Assembly: GCF_902809835.1 (NCBI RefSeq)
Contig: NZ_CADDWM010000015.1
Span: 434,001 to 498,000 of the forward strand
Length of the DNA: 64,000 bases
Reading direction: 5' to 3'
Origin: Agromyces sp. Marseille-P2726
GTDB lineage: Bacteria > Actinomycetota > Actinomycetes > Actinomycetales > Microbacteriaceae
Positions 56,700-64,000 of this stretch are shown here, piece by piece (position 1 is the stretch's first letter; every line of letters starts with the position of its first letter). The notes beneath the pieces are model-generated. The model had not been told where the DNA came from. It did no database searches and saw only the letters and a program-made list of their open reading frames with translations. Both the position numbers and the translations under genes were made by a program.

Positions 56700-56750
56700 G
56701 TGGAAGATCTCCTGTTGTGTGGAAGTTCGTGTCGAGACTCGGGCGACCCG

Positions 56751-56824
56751 TCGGGGCGACAGGATTTGAACCTGCGACCTCCCGCTCCCAAAGCGGGCGC
56801 TCTACCAAGCTGAGCTACGCCCCG
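56751..56824 (-). tRNA. tRNA-Pro (anticodon TGG)
   Basis: A 74-nt minus-strand tRNA: acceptor CGGGGCG/CGCCCCG, anticodon stem CCCGC/GCGGG with loop TTTGGGA (TGG), T loop GGTTCAAATCC, discriminator A. It lies 51 bp upstream of tig on the same strand. Confidence 0.96.
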
Positions 56825-57016
56825 AGTCGCTGACTCAACTCGTCGGTTCACCCTCACGGGCACGCCGAAACATGCGGCAGCGCGGATGAACCCACGAAAG
56901 TCTACTGCACGGGCGCCCGTGGCTGCTGTGCGCGACGGGCACCGTCTCGGCCCGGCGCACCCATGGCGCTGTGGATCATGCGCTGCCCGTGTGACCGGGC
57001 GTGGCAGAGTGTGCCC

Positions 57017-60000
57017 ATGACCGACCGTTCCCGCGCCCTCGCGCCCGGCCTACGTCGCTGGCCGTCCGATCCGGCGCAGTTCGTCGACACGACTCGTTGC
57101 CCGGCGTGCTTCAGCATGCTCCGCTCGCCGCGCTGCACCGAGTGCGGCCTCGACCTGCGGGCCCCCGAGGCGGCGCGGCTATTCCAGGTGTCGGCCCGCG
57201 TCTACGAGGGCGAGCTCGAGCGTCAGTCGCTGATCGATCGGATGTGGCGGGCACAGGATGCCGCGGCGCGCCCGGCCCCGAGGCCCGAACCGATCCCCGT
57301 GCCCGTGCCGGTGCCGGTCGCCGCTGCCGCACTGGCACCTGTCGCGACGACGTCGGCGCCGCCTACCGCGACCTTCGATCCTCCGATCGCCGCTCCGGAT
57401 GCTGCGGCGCCGCGTCGCTCCGGCGTGCAGGTGCTGCTCCTGACGCTCGGAGTCGTGCTGATCTCGGTCACCGCGATCGTGTTCCTCTTCGTCGCCTATC
57501 TCGTGGCGAGCCAGGAGGTGCGCTCGATCATCATCGCCGGAGCGAGCGTGCTCGTGCTCGCACTCGCGTGGCTGCTTCGAGCACGTCGGCTCCCCGGCAC
57601 CGCCGAGGGCGTGGCATCCGTCGCCGTCGTGCTGGGGCTGCTCGACGTGTGGATCGTGCGGGCGAACGACCTGTTCGGCACGGCGGCGCTCGGGGTGTCG
57701 GTGTACACCGGAATCGCGTTCGCCGTCGTCGCCATGGTGCTCGCGGCCACACGCGCAGTGAGCGGCATCCGGATCGTCGGGTTCGCCGCCGCGGCGCTGA
57801 CGCCGATCGCCGCCTTCCTGCTCGGCTTCGCCATCGACCCCGGTACCGCGACGGGCGCATGGCTCGGTGGGCTGGTCGCGCTCCTGGCCGGCGTCGGCGT
57901 CGGCGCGGGGCTGCGAGCCGGGCTTCCCGAGCGGTCCATCCTCATCTCCGCGGGCTTCGCCGGCGGAGTCGCTGCGCTCGCAGGTGCGGGGTGGGCGCTG
58001 CACAGCGTGCCGTGGGGCGTGCTGTGGGCGTTCCTCGGCGTCGCCGCATCGCTGGTCGTCGTGATCGTCGTACTTCGGCTTCGCGGATCGCCCGCCGAGC
58101 GCGGGTTCGGCATCGCCGCAGCGATCGGCGTCGGCCTCGCTGCCGCCCTCGGCCTCGCGATCGGCGTCGCCGTCGAGCTCGAGCGCTCGATCGCGATCTG
58201 GTCGGCTCCGGCACTCGCCGCCGTGGTGGCCTGCGTCTGCGCGGCGCTCGTCCGGGTCGGCGGGCGCACTGCTCAGGAGGCCCGAGCATCGCTCATCGCG
58301 GCAGCCGCCGTCGCGCTGGCAGCGGCTGCGCCCGGCGCGCTCGTGGCATTCGCCGGGATCGGGGGCTGGCTGCTCGCCGCCATTCCTCCGTGGGGCGGCG
58401 ACACCGCCAACGTGATCGTCGTCGACCAGCCCGACATCGTTCCCGGCGTGGCACTCGTCCCGTTCATGGTCGCGGGGGGCGCGTTCGTCGTGGCCCTGCT
58501 GCTCGGTCAGCTCCGGCGAGCCGCAACCGTTCCGATCGGTGCTGCGGTCGCCGGAGGCGTCGTCCTTGCGACGCTGGCCCCCGATGCCGCGCTTGCCGCG
58601 GTCGGCTACGGTGCGGTCGGCGCGGTCGGCCTCGGCGTCGCCGCGGTCGCGCAGCGGCACCGAGTCCCGGGTCTCGTGCCGACGCTGGCCCTGCTCGGAA
58701 TGAGCTCGGCAGCCCTCGGCGCATGGACGGCCTACGCGAGCGTCCCCGCGTGGCCGTGGGTCACGGCGCTCGTGATCGTGACTGCGGTCGCCGGTCGCGT
58801 GGTAGCGGGTCGGGTGTGGTCCGATTCCGTCGCCCCCGCCGCCGGCGCGACGCATGTCGTGATCGCCAGCCTGCTCGGCGCCATCGCCGTCGTGTCGATC
58901 CCATCGTGGTCGGATGCCGCGGGCTCGCCGCTCACGTCGCCATGGGACTCACCGTGGATGTGGCTCGGCGTGGTCGGCGCCGCCATGTCGGCGGCCGCCC
59001 TCGCGTCCCCGAGGCTCACCGCCGCAGACCGCACGAGCATCGCGGTTCCCTGGCTCGGCGCCGCCACGACCGGGGCATTCGCCGTCGCGTTCGACGGGGG
59101 CGTCGATCCGGGCTGGATTCCCGCCGCACTCGTCGCGGTCGTCTCCATCGCCGCCCTCCGATTCACCACGGTGCGGCCGGTCTGCGTCCTGCTCGCCGTC
59201 GTGGGCCCGCTCCTGCTCGCCGTCGCGCTCGGGCGACTGCTCGTCGACATCCCAGGCGGTGCTCCCGCGGGCATCGGCGTGGCGGCCGGCGTGCTCCTCT
59301 CCGCCGGCTTGGCTCACATCGTGCTGCCCAGACGCGACACCGCGACGAAGGTCGCCTGGAACGCCGCACTCGGCGTTGCCGGCCTCGGCGCGCTCGCCTC
59401 GGTGACCGCGGCAGGAGATCAGCAGTGGCTGCTGTTGCTGGTACTCGCTCCAGTGCCAGTGCTCGTGGCCGCCCTCGACGGCGATCCCATCGGCGGCGAG
59501 GCGCAGAGCAGGCTCCTGTCCTGGCTCAGCATCCCGCCCGCGGTCGGCGCGGTCTGGTCGTGGCTCGCGGGCGACGGAGTCGACGACATCGAGGCGTACA
59601 CCCTGCCGCTCGCGGCCTTCCTCCTCGCCGCGGGGGCCCTGATCGCGTGGCGGCGCGACGCGCACTCGTCGTACGCGGCTGGCCGCACGACGCTCGTCGC
59701 CACCGCCGCGGCCATCGCCGTGCTGCCGAGCGTCGCATCAAGTGCGGACTCCGAGCTGCGCACGCTCATCCTCGTCAGCGCGGGCGCGGTCGTCGCGCTC
59801 GCAGCGGCCTTCCTTCCCGAGACCGCCCGAGCGATCCCGCTGCGCCTCATCGCCGCGCTCACCGGATGGACGGCGGTCACCGGAACGGCGGTCGTGCGAG
59901 GAAGCGCCGTGGCCCTCGGCGAATCGAGCGATCTCGTCGTCGAGTTCTGGCCGCTGCTCGCGCTGGTCACGGGCGCGATGGTCGCCGTCGGGTGGGCCCG

Positions 60001-60697
60001 CACGTCGTCGCGGCCCGCGTGGATCGCGGAAGCGCTGCTCGCGGCATCCGTCATCGCCTTCTCGGTTCCGACGATGCTCGCGATCATCGATGGAAACCAG
60101 GCGACGACGCGCACCGTGGTGCTGTTCCCGCTGCTCGCGATCCTCCATGTCGCGGCCGTGGCGACGACCGCGCGGCCGGTGGGCGGGCCGATGCTCAGCT
60201 GGGCCAGCCTGGCACTGCTCGTGCTCGGCGGCACCGCCGTGCTCGGCGTCGCGAGAGTCGATCCATTCGACCTCGTGACCGCATCGATCGCCGCGGCGCT
60301 CCTCGGCGCCGGTGTGTTCCGGATGCGCCGCTCCCCTGCACTCGGCAGCTGGCCGGCGCTCGGTCCGGGCCTCGCGGTCCTCCTGATCCCGGCGCTCATC
60401 GCCGACTTCACGGATCCCGAGCTGTGGCGACTCATCGCCCTCGGCGTCGTTGCCGCGGCGGCGGTCGTCGTCGGCGCCCTGCGTCGGCTCCAGGCACCGT
60501 TGATCCTCGGCGGCGGCGTGCTCCTCGTACATGCCGTCGCACAGCTCTGGCCCTGGATCACGTGGCTCTACGAGGCGGTGTGGTGGTGGCTGTGGCTCGG
60601 CATCGCCGGCGTCGTGCTCGTGGCCCTCGCGGCGACCTACGAGCGACAGCTCCGACTCGCGCGAGGCGTCGTGCAGACGGTCGCCGAGCTCAGGTAG
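57017..60697 (+). CDS. Very large polytopic membrane protein with N-terminal zinc ribbon (SCO7613-type)
   Basis: 1226 residues. A short cytoplasmic head carries a zinc ribbon (CPACFSMLRSPRCTECG, about residues 28-44), then a Pro/Val-rich linker (about 90-140), then roughly 1,050 residues that are almost entirely membrane spans, probably 30 or more. The last spans are Trp-rich (WPWITWLYEAVWWWLWLG). It resembles SCO7613 C-terminal-domain membrane proteins annotated in Actinobacteria; no function is known. ATG 57017 is chosen because the ribbon follows it directly; an ATG at 56963 is in frame. It appears to be monocistronic. Confidence 0.85.
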   Translation: MTDRSRALAPGLRRWPSDPAQFVDTTRCPACFSMLRSPRCTECGLDLRAPEAARLFQVSARVYEGELERQSLIDRMWRAQDAAARPAPRPEPIPVPVPVPVAAAALAPVATTSAPPTATFDPPIAAPDAAAPRRSGVQVLLLTLGVVLISVTAIVFLFVAYLVASQEVRSIIIAGASVLVLALAWLLRARRLPGTAEGVASVAVVLGLLDVWIVRANDLFGTAALGVSVYTGIAFAVVAMVLAATRAVSGIRIVGFAAAALTPIAAFLLGFAIDPGTATGAWLGGLVALLAGVGVGAGLRAGLPERSILISAGFAGGVAALAGAGWALHSVPWGVLWAFLGVAASLVVVIVVLRLRGSPAERGFGIAAAIGVGLAAALGLAIGVAVELERSIAIWSAPALAAVVACVCAALVRVGGRTAQEARASLIAAAAVALAAAAPGALVAFAGIGGWLLAAIPPWGGDTANVIVVDQPDIVPGVALVPFMVAGGAFVVALLLGQLRRAATVPIGAAVAGGVVLATLAPDAALAAVGYGAVGAVGLGVAAVAQRHRVPGLVPTLALLGMSSAALGAWTAYASVPAWPWVTALVIVTAVAGRVVAGRVWSDSVAPAAGATHVVIASLLGAIAVVSIPSWSDAAGSPLTSPWDSPWMWLGVVGAAMSAAALASPRLTAADRTSIAVPWLGAATTGAFAVAFDGGVDPGWIPAALVAVVSIAALRFTTVRPVCVLLAVVGPLLLAVALGRLLVDIPGGAPAGIGVAAGVLLSAGLAHIVLPRRDTATKVAWNAALGVAGLGALASVTAAGDQQWLLLLVLAPVPVLVAALDGDPIGGEAQSRLLSWLSIPPAVGAVWSWLAGDGVDDIEAYTLPLAAFLLAAGALIAWRRDAHSSYAAGRTTLVATAAAIAVLPSVASSADSELRTLILVSAGAVVALAAAFLPETARAIPLRLIAALTGWTAVTGTAVVRGSAVALGESSDLVVEFWPLLALVTGAMVAVGWARTSSRPAWIAEALLAASVIAFSVPTMLAIIDGNQATTRTVVLFPLLAILHVAAVATTARPVGGPMLSWASLALLVLGGTAVLGVARVDPFDLVTASIAAALLGAGVFRMRRSPALGSWPALGPGLAVLLIPALIADFTDPELWRLIALGVVAAAAVVVGALRRLQAPLILGGGVLLVHAVAQLWPWITWLYEAVWWWLWLGIAGVVLVALAATYERQLRLARGVVQTVAELR

Positions 60698-60706
60698 GCG
60701 GCAGGA

Positions 60707-61078
60707 TCACATCCGCTCGACCCATTCGCTTCGCCAGTCGGGCGCCTCGAACGGCAGCGACCAGTAGGCCGTCTCGCGCGCGATCTTCTCGCCCCGCAGC
60801 TCGAAGATGAAGGTCGCGAGGTACTCCGCCTCATCGCCGTAGTCGAGCGTGGCCTCCACGACCCACAGGTCGCCCTCGCCGACGATGCGACGCGGCGTGA
60901 TCGTCGGCAGCTGGGGGAACGCGTTGTACACGCTCCGCCGGTTGTCGCCGCCGACGATGCGCTCACCCGATTGCGGCCACTCCATGACCGCGTCTTCGTG
61001 GAACACGTCGTCCATCCCGCCGACGTCACCGGCATTCAGCGTCGCGATCAACGCCTCGACGGTCTCTCTCCCACTCAT
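60707..61078 (-). CDS. SnoaL-like / nuclear transport factor 2 family protein
   Basis: A 123-residue protein with the cone-like NTF2 fold: ETVEALIATLNAGDVGGMDDVFHEDAVMEWPQSG at the start and IFELRGEKIARETAYWSLPFEAPDWRSEWV at the end. Members include small isomerases and hydrolases and many uncharacterised proteins, so the reaction cannot be assigned. ATG 61078 is chosen because GAGGGAG lies upstream; a frame from 61120 adds 14 unrelated residues. It converges on the large membrane protein gene. Confidence 0.85.
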   Translation of the reverse strand: MSGRETVEALIATLNAGDVGGMDDVFHEDAVMEWPQSGERIVGGDNRRSVYNAFPQLPTITPRRIVGEGDLWVVEATLDYGDEAEYLATFIFELRGEKIARETAYWSLPFEAPDWRSEWVERM

Positions 61079-61173
61079 ACGCGTGCTCCCTCGAACGGAT
61101 GCCGCGCGCACGCCGTGCACGGAGTGGACTGTGCCGTGTACTACGATGATCCAGTGCCCGAACGCGGGCGCTC

Positions 61174-61244
61174 GCGGATGTAGCTCAATGGTAGAGCCTC
61201 AGTCTTCCAAACTGATGGTGCGGGTTCGATTCCCGTCATCCGCT
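61174..61244 (+). tRNA. tRNA-Gly (anticodon TCC)
   Basis: A 71-nt plus-strand tRNA: acceptor GCGGATG/CATCCGC, D arm TAGCTCAATGGTAGAG, anticodon stem TCAGT/ACTGA with loop CTTCCAA (TCC), T loop GGTTCGATTCC, discriminator U. A TACGAT -10-like hexamer lies about 27 bp upstream. Confidence 0.96.
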
Positions 61245-61282
61245 CCACTGGCGTTCGATTGGGGGCCGCATTCGCGCGCTGC

Positions 61283-61744
61283 TCATGGCTCGAGGTATGC
61301 CGCGAGGTTCGCCAGCGACGACATGATCCCTTCGGCGTGGTCGCGCGCGCGAATACCCGCCGGGACGTTGGTCGCCAGGACCTCGACGACGGTCCCCTCG
61401 TCTGCGGCGTGCAGCAGCCACTCCATCCGCATGGTCCCCTGAAGCGCGGGGTCGTCGGACTCGAAGTCGATGTCCTGCACGATTCGATGGCCAGGGATGA
61501 TCCGGGAGATACGGACGTCCGACACGTCGGAGTCAGCAGAGGTCTTGCCTGGAGCGTCGGATGCATCCTCGTAGGTCAGCACCAGGCGGAACGAGCCGCC
61601 GTCGCGAAGGTCGAATCGCTCGAACCTGCCCAGCATGCCCTTCGGGGGCAGCCACTTGAGCAGCGCTTCACGATCGGTCAAGGCGGCGTACACGACGTCG
61701 GGGTCGACGTGGATGAGAAGACTCGCCCGATCCGTCCTGCCCAT
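61283..61744 (-). CDS. SRPBCC (AHSA1-like) family protein
   Basis: A 153-residue START-like protein: SLLIHVDPDVVYAALTDREALLKWLPPKGM at the N-terminus and GTMRMEWLLHAADEGTVVEVLATNVP near the C-terminus match activator-of-Hsp90-ATPase-1-like SRPBCC domains, which bind hydrophobic ligands. The function is unknown. ATG 61744 is taken; a GTG directly before it is in frame. It lies between tRNA-Gly and the divergent FMN reductase gene, with no operon partner. Confidence 0.85.
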   Translation of the reverse strand: MGRTDRASLLIHVDPDVVYAALTDREALLKWLPPKGMLGRFERFDLRDGGSFRLVLTYEDASDAPGKTSADSDVSDVRISRIIPGHRIVQDIDFESDDPALQGTMRMEWLLHAADEGTVVEVLATNVPAGIRARDHAEGIMSSLANLAAYLEP

Positions 61745-61923
61745 CACCCGACGGTACCGCCGGCGAGGCGCCGCATGGACCGGAGCGAACGAATTGCAAG
61801 GTCTGGCGACCGATCCGGCGGCCTGCCTACGGTGGAGTGTCCGAGACGGATGCGGGACGCGTCACCGCCGGTGCGATCCACGCGCCGGGCCGTCACGCCC
61901 GAATCGGGCGGAAGGAGCACGCG

Positions 61924-62526
61924 ATGTCCACCTTCAAGATCGGGTACTTCGTCGGAAGCCTCTCGTCGACGTCCATCAACAGAACCCTCTCCAAGGCGCT
62001 CATCAAGCTCGCGCCGCCGGAACTCGAGTTCACCGAGATCCCGATCGGGAACCTTCCCCTCTACAGTCAGGACTACGACGCGGCCTACCCACCTGAAGCT
62101 CAAGCGCTGAAGCAGGCGATCGAGGCATCCGATGGCATCCTCTTCGTCTCCCCCGAATACAACCGATCGATCCCCGGCGCACTGAAGAACGCGATCGACT
62201 GGGGCTCCCGGCCTTGGGGTACCAACTCCTTCGCCCGGAAGCCGACCGGCATCGTCGGTGCATCCGGCGGCAACATCGGCACCGCCGTGATGCAGTCGTC
62301 GATGCGGAGTGTCCTGAGCTTCCTGGATGCCCCGCAGTTGAACTCCCCCGAGGTCTACATCAAGTTCGAGCCCGACGTCTACGGGGCCGACGGCGACGTG
62401 AGCAATGAGGACTCCGCGGCCTTCCTGCGCCACTACATGGAGGAGTACGCCGCCTTCGTGGAGCGTGTGCTCGCGGCGACCGCACCCGGGCACATCGGCG
62501 ATCAGCAGGCGGGCAAGTGGAAGTGA
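61924..62526 (+). CDS. NADPH-dependent FMN reductase family protein
   Basis: A 200-residue flavodoxin-like oxidoreductase. The phosphate-binding loop for FMN is GSLSSTSINRTL, followed by IPIGNLPLYSQDYD, and the SPEYNRSIPGALKNAIDWGSR block is typical of NAD(P)H-quinone or chromate/azo-reductase-like enzymes. It probably does two-electron reduction of quinones or FMN in the cytosol. ATG 61924 is chosen because GGAAGGAG lies upstream. It stands 50 bp before dps in the same direction, so an oxidative-stress context is plausible. Confidence 0.9.
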   Translation: MSTFKIGYFVGSLSSTSINRTLSKALIKLAPPELEFTEIPIGNLPLYSQDYDAAYPPEAQALKQAIEASDGILFVSPEYNRSIPGALKNAIDWGSRPWGTNSFARKPTGIVGASGGNIGTAVMQSSMRSVLSFLDAPQLNSPEVYIKFEPDVYGADGDVSNEDSAAFLRHYMEEYAAFVERVLAATAPGHIGDQQAGKWK

Positions 62527-62576
62527 CCGCGTAGCGTGGAGAACAGACGCACGCCAAAGGGAAAGGTGGACGCACG

Positions 62577-63092
62577 ATGACCGATACCAAGTCCGACACC
62601 AAGGCCGCAGCCAGGAGTCCGAAGGCGCCGAAGGGCACCGAAGCCGACGTCGCCTCAGGCGTCGCCCAGTTTCTCACGCCCGTCGTGCAGGAGCTCATCG
62701 CACTCGCGGTCAACGGCAAGCAGGCGCACTGGCATGTGCGCGGCGTGAACTTCATCGCCGTGCACGAACTCCTCGACGAGGTCGTCGCGCACGCCCAGGA
62801 GTGGGCCGACCTCGCGGCCGAGAGGGTCGTGGCGCTGGGGCTCCCGGTCGACGGCCGCCTGAAGTCCGTCTCCGACAAGAGCGGGGCCGTGAACCCGCAG
62901 CTGGGCTTCCAGCCGTACGACGAGGCGATCGCCGACGTCGTGGCGCAGATCGACCGCGCGACCGAGCGGGTCAACGAGGCCATCGAGGGACTCGAGGAGC
63001 TCGATCCGCCGAGCCAGGACGTCGTCATCGAGATCCGGCGCGGTCTCGACAAGGACCGTTGGTTCCTGTTCTCGCACATCGCGAAGAAGTAG
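62577..63092 (+). CDS. dps: DNA starvation/stationary-phase protection protein Dps
   Basis: A 171-residue ferritin-like protein that forms dodecamers, oxidises and stores iron and shields DNA. Inter-subunit ferroxidase ligands are in NGKQAHWHVRGVNFIAVHELLDE and the following EWADLAAERV (His, His, Asp, Glu set). The first 25 residues are Lys/Ala-rich (TKSDTKAAARSPKAPK), suited to DNA binding. AAAGG lies about 10 nt before the ATG. The C-terminus is short. Confidence 0.94.
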   Translation: MTDTKSDTKAAARSPKAPKGTEADVASGVAQFLTPVVQELIALAVNGKQAHWHVRGVNFIAVHELLDEVVAHAQEWADLAAERVVALGLPVDGRLKSVSDKSGAVNPQLGFQPYDEAIADVVAQIDRATERVNEAIEGLEELDPPSQDVVIEIRRGLDKDRWFLFSHIAKK

Positions 63093-63133
63093 GCGCCGTA
63101 GCGGGCTGACGGGCCCGGGTGCAGAATGCCGCT

Positions 63134-63835
63134 ATGACGGCGGATGCATCCGGGCCCGACTCGTCCCGCGAGGATGACGGCGCAGGCCTCACCGACGCCC
63201 AGAAGTCGCTCCGCGCCCAGATGCTCGCGACCGAGCACTGGAGCCTGCTCGCGTCGCGATCGACGACGCAGAGCGAGGTGCTCACGCGGATCGCCATCTT
63301 CCTGACCCTCGTCTCGGCGGGCCTGGTGACGCTCGGCGTGCTCGGCAATGCGACGCAATTCCGCGGCTGGTTCGGCGTGGCCGCGCTCGGAGTGCTGCTC
63401 CTGCTCATGCTGCTCGGACTGGTGACCCAGCTCCGCGTGTACAACACGGCCACGGAGGACCTGATGTACGTCGTGGCGATGAACCGCCTTCGAGGCGCGT
63501 ACCTCGACCTGGATCCGGGGCTCGCCCCGTACCTGCTCATGTCGCCGAACGACGACCGTGCCGGCGCCGAGCGCACCTACCACTACTTCTTCCCGCGCGG
63601 TCAGAGCCAGGTGCTCGCGAGCTCGATGATGGTCATCACCGTCGTCACCGCCGTGGTTGCTGGTCTGTTCGCCGGCAGCCTCGCCCTTGCACTCGGGGTG
63701 TTCGCGTGGGTGGCCGTCGCCATCGGGGCCGTCGTCGCGCTCGCCCTGTTCGCAGGCAGCCTCGCCCGCGGCTACCGGCTCTACCTGCGTTCATGGGCTG
63801 AGCACGAACCGCTTCGGCGAACGTCGGCCGACTGA
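63134..63835 (+). CDS. Hypothetical membrane protein with four predicted spans
   Basis: A 233-residue protein I do not recognise. It has an acidic N-terminus, then two spans (IAIFLTLVSAGLVTLGVLG and FGVAALGVLLLLMLLGLV), a soluble loop with TATEDLMYVVAMNRLRGAYLDLDP, and two further spans (SMMVITVVTAVVAGLFAGS and GVFAWVAVAIGAVVALALFAG). The layout resembles small membrane proteins with a conserved ED-YVxxxNRxR loop in Actinobacteria. A GTG at 63119 is an alternative start. It faces a convergent LuxR-type regulator. Confidence 0.75.
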   Translation: MTADASGPDSSREDDGAGLTDAQKSLRAQMLATEHWSLLASRSTTQSEVLTRIAIFLTLVSAGLVTLGVLGNATQFRGWFGVAALGVLLLLMLLGLVTQLRVYNTATEDLMYVVAMNRLRGAYLDLDPGLAPYLLMSPNDDRAGAERTYHYFFPRGQSQVLASSMMVITVVTAVVAGLFAGSLALALGVFAWVAVAIGAVVALALFAGSLARGYRLYLRSWAEHEPLRRTSAD

Positions 63836-63845
63836 AGCCTGACGA

Positions 63846-64000
63846 CTAGCGCTGCAGCCAGGTGAGCACGGCGAGCACTCGGCGGTGGTCGGTGCCCGAG
63901 TCCTCGAGGCCGAGCTTCTGGAAGATCGAGGTCACGTTCTTCTCCACGGCACCGACGCCGATGTACAGCTGCTTCGCGATGCCGGCGTTGGTGCGGCCCT
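63846..64000 (-). CDS. LuxR-type response regulator, C-terminal fragment cut by window edge
   Basis: The visible 51 residues are the end of a LuxR/NarL helix-turn-helix: GRTNAGIAKQLYIGVGAVEKNVTSIFQKLGLEDSG, then DHRRVLAVLTWLQR and a TAG stop. NAGIAKQL and GAVEKNVTSIFQKL are the turn and recognition helix. The receiver domain and any partner kinase lie beyond the right edge, so two-component membership is inferred. Confidence 0.85.
   Translation of the reverse strand, partial: GRTNAGIAKQLYIGVGAVEKNVTSIFQKLGLEDSGTDHRRVLAVLTWLQR

Noticed and set aside
57001-60810. A second open frame of about 1269 codons on the same strand as the large membrane protein
   Set aside because: It is the +1 shifted reading of GC-rich DNA: Arg-rich, no fold-like pattern, while the 57017 frame shows clear membrane spans and a zinc ribbon.

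Overview
The window is one contiguous piece of high-GC chromosome from an actinobacterium. The conserved-protein set (DUF3000, DUF3093, DUF3159, DUF3710, DUF4193, SepH, an SCO7613-type membrane protein) and the gene order point to Microbacteriaceae, possibly near Agromyces; the genus is a guess from gene content. Almost all of it is densely packed chromosomal backbone. I see no insertion sequence, integrase, CRISPR array or rRNA.

Left third (1-19 kb). A minus-strand run yebC-ruvC-ruvA-ruvB-yajC-secD-secF-relA covers Holliday junction processing, Sec-dependent export and the stringent response; relA runs off the left edge. Next come a DUF1697 protein, two tandem hemerythrin-domain proteins and a compact vitamin B6 locus: pdxS-pdxT diverge from a MocR-type regulator (pdxR-like) and pdxY across a 109-bp gap carrying repeated GGCCAA half-sites. 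A nearly perfect 100-bp tandem repeat separates pdxY from the convergent thrS-HIT pair. A leaderless hypothetical gene, a DUF2795 gene and a group 3 sigma factor follow.

Centre (19.2-30.1 kb). This is the accessory-looking part and the most interesting: a nucleotide-heptose and glycosyltransferase island in a monoderm bacterium. It encodes a sedoheptulose-7-phosphate isomerase (gmhA), a heptose-bisphosphate phosphatase (gmhB), a bifunctional heptose kinase/adenylyltransferase (hldE), a second divergent PfkB kinase, a short-chain dehydrogenase, three GT9 (heptosyltransferase-like) enzymes, two GT-B enzymes and one GT2 enzyme. No HldD-type epimerase is present, so the predicted donor is ADP-D-glycero-beta-D-manno-heptose. 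The glycan it builds is unknown.

The island ends at a tRNA cluster (Val-GAC, Cys, Gly-GCC on minus; Val-CAC on plus). Beside it lie a decayed VOC-family gene and a solitary PemK/MazF-like gene.

Right half (31.7-64 kb). An ammonium transporter has GlnR-like boxes upstream. It is followed by zapE, sulfurtransferase-sufE, RNase D, fadA-fadB, dxs, acnA (with a 20-bp AT-rich palindrome upstream), a DUF3159-DUF3710 pair, dut and sepH. A DUF6504-like gene sits behind a LexA-like box. The tRNA-Pro, tig, TPR, clpP1-clpP2 and clpX block carries a ClgR-like box before clpP1. The end holds a 1226-residue membrane protein, tRNA-Gly(TCC), small stress-type enzymes (FMN reductase, Dps) and the C-terminus of a LuxR-type regulator cut by the right edge.

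Regulatory motifs were found by eye and are not experimentally supported.
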